Of a stretch of DNA of 64,000 nucleotides, positions 57,940 to 64,000 are shown piece after piece. This stretch comes from Thalassospira tepidiphila MCCC 1A03514. GTDB lineage: Bacteria > Pseudomonadota > Alphaproteobacteria > Rhodospirillales > Thalassospiraceae. The stretch covers positions 177,374-241,373 of the forward strand of contig NZ_JPVZ01000006.1 in NCBI RefSeq assembly GCF_001662875.1, given 5' to 3'. The notes under the pieces were generated by a model, which was not told the origin of the DNA, made no database searches, and saw nothing but the letters and a program-made list of their open reading frames with translations. Positions within the stretch are counted from its first letter, which is position 1. Every line of letters starts with the position of its first letter. The translations under genes and the position numbers were made by a program.

Positions 57940-60357
57940 TTGATTGACCTACATGCAACCATTCGCCTTCGACCAACCAGAATTGCACTTCTGGTGCGAC
58001 CAACAGATTTAACGAGTATTCGAAAATTCATGCGCATTTGTTGCTGCATGTGGGGTGGAAGATTTAATCCAATTATTCCGGTCTTCAGATCGGCACCACC
58101 TGCTTGGCGAAATAGCTGCAGCCCCCAACCTAGCGGCAAAACGATTGCTCAGGGATACTTAGATTTTTTCGAACCTGATGCGTATGTGGAAGCTGAACCA
58201 GGACTTCTAGAGCGGTGTGGACTTGATGCTTTTAAAGACAAAAGCTCAATCGGCTCCAGGTCTGTTAGCTTAAACAGAATGCTTCAACCTGAAAGCTATC
58301 GCTCCTATTCCGAACTAGCCATGAGCCAGTCAATTACCGATGCTTTACACGAACGGTACGAACGAGAACGCCAGTTCGTTTTACGTGATAAAAATGAGAG
58401 TCTATATGTAAAAGAAGAGAGTTCGAACGGACTTTCTGAAGCAATGTTTGGTCTTTATCCATCGGAAAACGCTTCTAAGTACTTCTACGATATTTACCGC
58501 GGCGTATTCAATCCATCCGAAGTAACAGCCTCACCAGAAACTTGGCGTAAAGTCTATCGAGAACATGCAGAAACGCCACTGTCCGCAACATCATATAAGT
58601 TAGAACTTAACCGAGGTTGGCAACACGACCCAGTTGTGTATGTTTTTGATCCAGAAAGCAGCCTCGACATCATCGATCTTTGGAATATTCGTCTTGAAGC
58701 CTCCCCCGTATTACCTATCCCAATTACTTGGTGGAAGGAGCTTGTCCAGGACGTCAACGAGTTTATTCGGAACCATTACCGTCCCTTGCAAGGGAATCCG
58801 AACGGTTTAATGCATAAGACAACGATAGAGTTCTCTCGTACACTATCAGAAGATCAAGCCAAAGAAGCACTCTCACAAGTTGATCAAAACCTACCTACTG
58901 GATCTTGGGCTACCAAACTCTTCCGTAATGAGGTTTGGCGAGCACAACACCCAAATGTCGGCCCTCGATACAATCGACTTGAACTCAGAGCGGCAGAGCG
59001 CAGAACAACGCTAGAGGTCGAGACGAAAGATAACTCGATCATTAAATTTGAGTCACTTCAACCGAGCTTCGCAACTATTGCAGGTGGAGGGCATCACAGC
59101 CGATGGATCAACGAAGTCGACCTGGACAGCATTAACACGACCCATGCTACATCATATCCCTTTAACGTTAAAAACCCGTACTGGCCTCACCTAACTTTTC
59201 ATCGAGAAATGGTCGTCATTGGCCGTTGCGGTTGGTCTTTTGCCCAGTCTTACGTAGATTCGACAACATCAATTGTAGTTTCAAAACAAGAAGATGCGGT
59301 TATCTCCTATCTAGAAAACCTAGGCTGTGAAGCAAGACTCTCTGAACCGGGACATATCGCAAAACAAGTACTTCACCACATTGGTGGCTTATGGGGCATC
59401 CACTTACTAAAGGACCAAAACACTCTACACCTTTTGAATGAGATGGCCGGGCGCAAAAGGCGACGAGACAAAGAGCGATATACCGATGAAGAGTTGTTTG
59501 GTCCTCGCGCAAAACCAGTGAGCGAATGGATCAAATTGATTCAAATCCGCAAGCAAACGAGCCCGCTATCACGGGCTGATATTTCCAAATTCACCGACAG
59601 CCGTATTATTCGACTTGGAGTAACAACCAAGTGCCCACACTGCACTGATGCCAACTGGCATGACCTTGATCAAGTTAGCTATCAATTGACGTGTGAAAGA
59701 TGCCTTGCAACTTATCCTTTTCCACAAGGAACGCCGAATACGAATGATGTTTCGTGGAGTTATCGAGTTATAGGTCCATTTGCAGTGCACGATTACGCGC
59801 GCGGCTCATATGGGGCTTTACTCGCTATTAACGCTCTCAGCGGCTATCATCGTTCGAACAATAAATCTGTATTCTCGCCAGCACTCAGCATAAAGCTACC
59901 GGGCGGAGATTTATGTGAGGTAGATTATTTTGGCTGGATTTCTGAAGAACTGTACGGAGAGACATACAATCCTAGAATTGTGATAGGCGAAGCTAAATCC
60001 TTTGGTAACGGTGAATTGATAAAAAAGAAAGATATCTCACAGATAAAGAAAATTGCCTCTCATTTCCCGGGAGCAGTGATTGTAATTACTGTTCTCCGAG
60101 ACAAGTTTACGGTAGCTGAAAAGAACTTAATTCGCTCCTTGGTGAGCTGGACTAAGCGCTTTTCATCAAACAGGGAACCCACAAACCCGGTAATTCTTCT
60201 CACGGGCGTCGAACTGTTCGGAGATTATACTCTTGAACATATATGGAAAAATGCAGGTGAGGATTACGAACCCTTTGCTAGCCACCGTCATTCTCATTCT
60301 TTGGAAGACGTTGCGCGCTCCACCCAAAGAATACACTTGAGCACAACTGCCATTTAA
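57940..60357 (+). CDS. Large unrecognised protein with zinc ribbon and PD-(D/E)XK nuclease pattern
   Basis: An 805-residue protein of unknown family in the AT-rich island. Residues 1-60 hold a strand-rich start with RICCCMWGGRFNPIIPV. The middle (60-560) is soluble, with no motif that I know. Cys565-x2-Cys568-x16-Cys585-x2-Cys588 form a zinc ribbon. After it, EVD (Asp662), then GEAKS (Glu684, Lys686) and a Gln/Lys helix (DISQIKKIASHFPG) followed by a strand (AVIVITV) fit the restriction-endonuclease-like PD-(D/E)XK core. TTG at 57940 is the earliest start; the ribosome site is poor, so the true start may be nearby. A DNA or RNA nuclease in anti-phage defence is my inference. Confidence 0.7.
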   Translation: MIDLHATIRLRPTRIALLVRPTDLTSIRKFMRICCCMWGGRFNPIIPVFRSAPPAWRNSCSPQPSGKTIAQGYLDFFEPDAYVEAEPGLLERCGLDAFKDKSSIGSRSVSLNRMLQPESYRSYSELAMSQSITDALHERYERERQFVLRDKNESLYVKEESSNGLSEAMFGLYPSENASKYFYDIYRGVFNPSEVTASPETWRKVYREHAETPLSATSYKLELNRGWQHDPVVYVFDPESSLDIIDLWNIRLEASPVLPIPITWWKELVQDVNEFIRNHYRPLQGNPNGLMHKTTIEFSRTLSEDQAKEALSQVDQNLPTGSWATKLFRNEVWRAQHPNVGPRYNRLELRAAERRTTLEVETKDNSIIKFESLQPSFATIAGGGHHSRWINEVDLDSINTTHATSYPFNVKNPYWPHLTFHREMVVIGRCGWSFAQSYVDSTTSIVVSKQEDAVISYLENLGCEARLSEPGHIAKQVLHHIGGLWGIHLLKDQNTLHLLNEMAGRKRRRDKERYTDEELFGPRAKPVSEWIKLIQIRKQTSPLSRADISKFTDSRIIRLGVTTKCPHCTDANWHDLDQVSYQLTCERCLATYPFPQGTPNTNDVSWSYRVIGPFAVHDYARGSYGALLAINALSGYHRSNNKSVFSPALSIKLPGGDLCEVDYFGWISEELYGETYNPRIVIGEAKSFGNGELIKKKDISQIKKIASHFPGAVIVITVLRDKFTVAEKNLIRSLVSWTKRFSSNREPTNPVILLTGVELFGDYTLEHIWKNAGEDYEPFASHRHSHSLEDVARSTQRIHLSTTAI

Positions 60358-60415
60358 ATTTGTATTCTGCGCACCACCCAAGCCCTGTTGAGCTGCGTGT
60401 TATATTATTTCGGCA

Positions 60416-61330
60416 ATGGAGGCCCAAAAAGTTAGGGTGAAAGTTCACTTGGGATATTTCCGGGATCACTGGCAAGGAAAGCACGCGCTATTATTCGCGC
60501 TGTGCGTCAACCTGATCCTGATCCGGGCTCTGATCCTGTTTGCCGATCGCTATACGCTCCCGCCCTATATCCCTGACCGCATCCCGGCGCTGATCGCGAC
60601 GATTGCGTTTATTCTTCTTTTTCATGGCGTTGTTTTTGTCTGGCAGGTGGTCGGCGTACTGCGCGCCACCCAACATCAATCGAGCATTCTCGCCAACATC
60701 TGGACCGTTGTGACCTATGGGGTGATCGGGCTGTGTCTGGTCTTTACCGTACTCAGCATCGCGGCCTCTTTCCGTGCACTCGCCCCGGAGCGGTTTATAC
60801 CGGTCAATCTGACCGAGCTTGAAGATGCCCGCGCCAGCCAATATGCGCTGACCCTCAGCCCCGATAACACGCGCATTTACATCACCGGCACCTTTACCCT
60901 CGGCATGGCGCAGCGATTGGCCGCCTTGCTTGATCAAAATCCGGGTGTGACCGGCATTGTCCTGCACAGTGATGGCGGGCATGTCTATGAAGGGCGCGGT
61001 GTCGGCTTCCTGATCCGGGATCGGGGCTTGGACACCTATGTGTTTGCCGATTGCAGTTCCGCCTGCACGACCGCCTTCATCGGTGGTGCCAAGCGTTACC
61101 TTGGCCCCGATGCCCGGCTGGGCTTTCATCAATACAAAATCGATCTCGACTACCCCGTCCCGCTTTATGACATCAAGGGCCAGCAGGAAAAGGAAATCAC
61201 CTTCTATCGCAGCCAGGGCATTGCCGAGAGCTTCCTTAAGCAAGCCTTCCTCGCCCCGCATTCCGGGATCTGGTTCCCGGAGGTGGCGGAGCTGATCGAG
61301 GCTGGTGTTGTTGATGGGGTGGTTGAGTAG
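60416..61330 (+). CDS. Membrane-anchored ClpP/crotonase-fold protein (COG3904-like)
   Basis: A 304-residue protein with three N-terminal membrane segments (about 24-46, 57-83 and 92-120) and a periplasmic domain with the ClpP-like fold: GIVLHSDGGHVYEGRGVGFLIRDRG, then the presumed nucleophile Ser in ADCSSACTTAFIGG and a His in LGFHQYKID. Such proteins are predicted periplasmic proteases without known substrates. It starts a GC-rich stretch right after the AT-rich island. Confidence 0.82.
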   Translation: MEAQKVRVKVHLGYFRDHWQGKHALLFALCVNLILIRALILFADRYTLPPYIPDRIPALIATIAFILLFHGVVFVWQVVGVLRATQHQSSILANIWTVVTYGVIGLCLVFTVLSIAASFRALAPERFIPVNLTELEDARASQYALTLSPDNTRIYITGTFTLGMAQRLAALLDQNPGVTGIVLHSDGGHVYEGRGVGFLIRDRGLDTYVFADCSSACTTAFIGGAKRYLGPDARLGFHQYKIDLDYPVPLYDIKGQQEKEITFYRSQGIAESFLKQAFLAPHSGIWFPEVAELIEAGVVDGVVE

Positions 61331-61433
61331 GTTTGAGTTTGCAACCGAACGACCGAATGTGAAGCACTGGACGCCAAAATCAACCTGCTAACGCTAGAAG
61401 TGACCGCAGTTTGATTTGGCAAGAGTGAACTTT

Positions 61434-62105
61434 ATGATCCCCCCTACAGCACTCCGTTTTGCCGGTAATGCGGTGTCGGGAACGCCCCCGGATGACGCCG
61501 GCATGCGAACCATACAGCGCCGAAGAAAACGTATTCTTCGGCTTGGTGTTGTGGTTCTGCTGGTACTCGTTGCCGGATCTCGGTCCTTGACCGATCGGCA
61601 GAGCGCGCTTCACGACATGATCGAAGCCGTTGGGCTATTTGCGATTTACGTATGCATCATCGGACGTGGCTGGTGCTCCCTTTATATCGGCGGGCGCAAG
61701 AACACAGAGCTTGTCACCACCGGGCCTTATTCAAGCTGCCGTAATCCACTTTATCTTTTCAGCATAATCGGGGCGTTTGGTGTCGGAGCCCAGACCGGCA
61801 GCATCGTGCTCGCCAGTTTGTTTGCGGCCGTGTGCTGGATGGTGTTTCGCAATGTGGTCTTGCAAGAAGAGGTGCTGTTATCAGAACGCTTTGGCAAGGC
61901 ATTCCTGCGCTATACCAATACTGTGCCGCGTTTTCGGCCGACCTGGTTTCGCTGGCGGGATAAAGAAACACTGCTGTGCAAGCCGTCACTGTTTTTAACC
62001 ACGACGCGCGATGCGATGTGGTTTCTGGCTGCTGGACCGGTATTGGAAGGCATCAAAGTGATGCAGGAAAAGGGATGGCTGACACCTGTGCTCTATCTGC
62101 CCTAG
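61434..62105 (+). CDS. Isoprenylcysteine carboxyl methyltransferase family protein
   Basis: About 223 residues with several membrane segments. The family core is clear: ELVTTGPYSSCRNPLYLFSIIG, then EEVLLSERFGKAFLRYTNTVPRFRP. In bacteria these integral membrane methyltransferases act on unknown, often lipid or quinone-like, substrates. ATG at 61434 is used; an in-frame TTG at 61416 would add six residues. Confidence 0.82.
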   Translation: MIPPTALRFAGNAVSGTPPDDAGMRTIQRRRKRILRLGVVVLLVLVAGSRSLTDRQSALHDMIEAVGLFAIYVCIIGRGWCSLYIGGRKNTELVTTGPYSSCRNPLYLFSIIGAFGVGAQTGSIVLASLFAAVCWMVFRNVVLQEEVLLSERFGKAFLRYTNTVPRFRPTWFRWRDKETLLCKPSLFLTTTRDAMWFLAAGPVLEGIKVMQEKGWLTPVLYLP

Positions 62106-62442
62106 GTGCCAAACCTAAATAGGGAGTCCCGGTTTAGCCCGACGCGGTTGAGCGGCTGCCCGAAGCGGTTGAGCGGCTGAAAGACAGCTTGTCCTTTTTC
62201 CCGCGCTACGATTTTGCGATCTGCCCCACCCCCAGCAATCGCAGACCTTTTGCCGATTGATCCGATATTTGCTCAGACGTGGACGCGCATAAGTCGATCC
62301 ACAAAAGGCCGTCTGAATGAAGCGCCTGCCCTTTCCATTGGTTTTAGGCCTACCGGGCTGCCGTCACAAATGTTCGATCCCAAGAACGATGATGACGAAA
62401 GCCCCCCGAACGACACAACGTAATAGCGGAGTAGAAATTGAT
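62106..62442. other. Intergenic region with possible gene remnant
   Basis: 337 bp ahead of the amidohydrolase. From 62138 to a TGA at 62258-62260 there is a short open stretch starting with two copies of GCGGTTGAGCGGCTG (AVERL in translation) and ending in FFPRYDFAICPTPSNRRPFAD, which looks like the C-terminal end of a lost gene. The family is not recognised. No start or ribosome site. Confidence 0.3.
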
Positions 62443-63585
62443 ATGAAACCGACCGAAAATCCCCAAGGGAACCTCGCAATAGGACGCCGCAGCTTTCTAA
62501 GTGGTGCTGCGGCCCTTGGTGTTGGTGCCGGATTGGCCGCACCCGCCAATGCCGCCAACACCACTGCGGCAGAAAAATCGACCATCGCCTTGCGAGACCA
62601 GGACCTGCCCTTTATCGCCACCGAAGAGACCTATACCACCGACGAACTGATCGCGCTGAACGCGATTAACGATGATCACGTGGAATACCTCAAGGAAACC
62701 GGTCTTGCCGAACTTGGCCCCGGCCGCATCGGTGACATGGATCAGGCAGGGATCAATATGCAGATCCTCTCGGCACATACGCCCGGTGTGCAGGATCTCG
62801 CGGGTCAGGAAGGCATCGATTTTGCCTATCGCCTCAACAAGATGATTGCCACAGGCCCGATGGTCACCTATCCGGGGCGGTTCCAGGCCTATGCAACCTT
62901 GCCGCTACAGGATCCGGTGGCATCAGCCGACGAACTGGAACGCGCCGTTCGCGAAGATGGCTTTGTCGGCGCCATGACCAATGGCTTTATTGGCAAAAAG
63001 TTTCTCGACCATCCCGATTTTGAGCCCCTTCTGGCGCGGGCCGAGGCACTTGATGTCCCGATATACCTGCATCCGGGTTTCCCGCCCAAGGAAGTCTTCG
63101 ACATTTACTACCGCATCATGCGGCCAGGATATAATGACGAATATCAGGACTACATTCTCAGCGGTTCCGGATATGGCTGGCACCAGGAGGTTCTTACGCA
63201 ATGTCTTCGACTGATCATGACAGGAACGTTCGACAGATTCCCCAAACTGCAAATGATCATCGGCCATATGGGAGAAGGCCTTCCATTCTTCTTTGAGCGT
63301 ATCGTCGAAGATTTGGGCGATGTGACCGAAGGCTCCCTGAACAAGCCCATCGGCCAGTACTTCAATGACAATTTCTGGTACACAACCAGCGCATTTTTCC
63401 AGGATGAGCTGCTTCATCTTTTGTTGAAATACATCAGTGTGGATCGTGTGATGTTTGGAACCGATTATCCGTTTGCAGACATGAAGCAGGGAACCGACTG
63501 GTTTCGGGCAGTGGATCTGCCCCGTGAAGCCAAGGAAAAAATTGCCTTCCGGAATGCGCAAAAACTGTTCGGTATAAAGGTCTGA
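62443..63585 (+). CDS. Tat-exported amidohydrolase_2 family protein (LigW-like)
   Basis: A 380-residue protein with a twin-arginine signal (GRRSFLSGAAALGVGAG, cleavage near ANA) followed by an amidohydrolase_2 domain. It resembles the decarboxylase branch (5-carboxyvanillate and gamma-resorcylate decarboxylases): IATEETY where LigW has IATEEAF, the metal His in PIYLHPGFPP, IIGHMGEGLPF, and the Asp in FGTDYPF. As in LigW, the second N-terminal His ligand is absent. ATG at 62443 starts directly before the signal. Export to the periplasm is unusual for this branch. Confidence 0.83.
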   Translation: MKPTENPQGNLAIGRRSFLSGAAALGVGAGLAAPANAANTTAAEKSTIALRDQDLPFIATEETYTTDELIALNAINDDHVEYLKETGLAELGPGRIGDMDQAGINMQILSAHTPGVQDLAGQEGIDFAYRLNKMIATGPMVTYPGRFQAYATLPLQDPVASADELERAVREDGFVGAMTNGFIGKKFLDHPDFEPLLARAEALDVPIYLHPGFPPKEVFDIYYRIMRPGYNDEYQDYILSGSGYGWHQEVLTQCLRLIMTGTFDRFPKLQMIIGHMGEGLPFFFERIVEDLGDVTEGSLNKPIGQYFNDNFWYTTSAFFQDELLHLLLKYISVDRVMFGTDYPFADMKQGTDWFRAVDLPREAKEKIAFRNAQKLFGIKV

Positions 63586-63636
63586 TACCTCTCCCCAAAC
63601 CCGCAAGCCTTTACCAAATAAGGCTACAGCAGAGAC

Positions 63637-63671
63637 AAACACCCCGCTCGGGTTCGCCAAGCGGGGTGTTT
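63637..63671 (+). terminator. Rho-independent terminator after the amidohydrolase gene
   Basis: Stem AAACACCCCGCT (63637-63648) with AGCGGGGTGTTT (63660-63671), then TTGATTT. Confidence 0.85.
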
Positions 63672-63720
63672 TGATTTAGGACGTTATTATATCTCGCAAA
63701 GAAGCGATTGATAACAGAAG

Positions 63721-63739
63721 TGGTTGCGGGGGCAGGATT
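63721..63739 (-). repeat. Duplicated 3' end of an initiator tRNA-Met gene
   Basis: TGGTTGCGGGGGCAGGATT is the reverse complement of the 3' end of bacterial initiator tRNA-Met, including CCA (CCCCCGCAACCA). The first 13 bases recur at 63988-64000. The rest of the tRNA does not follow here, so it is a fragment, as left by integration at, or duplication of, a tRNA gene. Confidence 0.5.
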
Positions 63740-63987
63740 AGCGCTCGCTTTGCTCGCGCAGCTCCGGCCTATGGCGTCGGTTAGACGTGAGCTTATAGCC
63801 CTTGCGCAGTCTGCGCGCGGCTCCGCCGTGCTCGACCTTCAGACTAAAAACGTGCCACTGGCACGTTTTCTATACGTCTTCAGCCTTCAAGTTATGAGAA
63901 GGCTCATAAGCCAAGGAAGGTTGCAGGTTCGAATGCTGACCCAAGACTAAAACGACAAAACCCCGCCATTGGCGGGGGTTGTTGTTT
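63740..63987. other. Non-coding stretch with tRNA-like scraps and two hairpins
   Basis: No convincing gene. It contains a hairpin at 63847-63869 (AAAACGTGCC with GGCACGTTTT), an inverted repeat TTATGAG-N4-CTCATAA near 63886-63903 that resembles both strands of a Met-tRNA anticodon arm, a T-arm-like GCAGGTTCGAATGCTGA just after it, and a terminator-like CCCCGCCATTGGCGGGG at 63961-63977. Confidence 0.4.
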
Positions 63988-64000
63988 TGGTTGCGGGGGC
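63988..64000 (-). tRNA. Probable initiator tRNA-Met, 3' end only (runs out of the window)
   Basis: TGGTTGCGGGGGC is the complement of a tRNA 3' end with CCA and matches the acceptor end of initiator tRNA-Met. The gene body would lie beyond base 64000, so identity rests on 13 bases and on the copy at 63721. Confidence 0.4.

Noticed and set aside
56734..60357. Transposon or prophage origin of the AT-rich island
   Set aside because: I found no transposase, integrase or phage structural gene and no flanking direct repeat by eye. Transfer is likely from composition, but the vehicle is not visible.
63708..63950. 80-codon frame at the right edge
   Set aside because: It spans a tRNA 3'-end fragment, a hairpin and tRNA-like scraps; not protein coding.

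Overview
The window reads as one continuous piece of an alphaproteobacterial chromosome. A marine Rhodospirillales bacterium close to Thalassospira is my best guess, from gene content and style rather than any database match. Supporting signs are moderately GC-rich coding sequence, a GAAC-N7-GAAC (alphaproteobacterial type) LexA box in front of imuA-imuB-dnaE2, a CioAB-type quinol oxidase, and an R-body gene cluster.

Layout. 1-6139: R-body (refractile body) locus with the end of an unidentified gene, a dedicated ECF-like sigma factor with a long Pro-rich N-terminus, and nine RebB-family structural genes. The first three reb genes are a tandem duplication with a period of about 557 bp; the fifth carries a slippery run of seven T that can join it to an acidic -1 frame ORF. 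6146-7450: class III adenylate cyclase. 7677-10810: two-component system with a His/Asp-rich sensor loop, divergent from a His/Glu-rich periplasmic protein. 11023-17212: GNAT acetyltransferase, Na/Pi cotransporter, glpD, asnB. 17306-21578: sigma-54 activator divergent from an aldehyde dehydrogenase-DUF779 operon with a textbook -24/-12 promoter. 21751-23761: YeiH exporter and its divergent LysR regulator. 23968-26485: cyanide-insensitive type bd oxidase plus a 44-residue DUF2474-like small subunit. 26599-31932: aminotransferase, membrane protein, sulfate activation (cysD, cysNC). 32094-37852: SOS mutagenesis cassette. 38327-45388: complete peptide ABC transporter with an M14 carboxypeptidase-like enzyme in the same operon. 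45572-50084: acetyltransferase, Bax-like glucosaminidase, CDP-alcohol phosphotransferase, orphan binding lipoprotein, small proteins. 50117-50256: large palindromic element. 50255-52817: atypical SDR and galactonate-branch genes dgoA-dgoK. 52927-56626: CDF efflux protein and katG with an OxyR-like site between them.

56734-60357 is a visibly AT-rich accessory island between katG and a ClpP-like membrane protein. It holds a small membrane protein, two small Cys-rich proteins and an 805-residue protein that I do not recognise, whose C-terminal part has a zinc ribbon and a PD-(D/E)XK nuclease pattern. This is the strongest candidate for an undescribed (possibly defence) system. 60416-63585 returns to host-like composition: ClpP-fold membrane protein, isoprenylcysteine methyltransferase-like protein and a Tat-exported LigW-like amidohydrolase. 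The right edge carries two copies of the 3' end of what looks like an initiator tRNA-Met gene on the minus strand, the second running out of the window.

How the parts fit: the sigma factor probably drives the reb operon, with the adjacent cyclase a possible but unproven signalling partner. CysD-CysNC activates sulfate while YeiH exports a sulfur oxyanion. The peptidase would process peptides brought in by its own transporter. ImuA-ImuB-DnaE2 is LexA controlled and KatG probably OxyR controlled.
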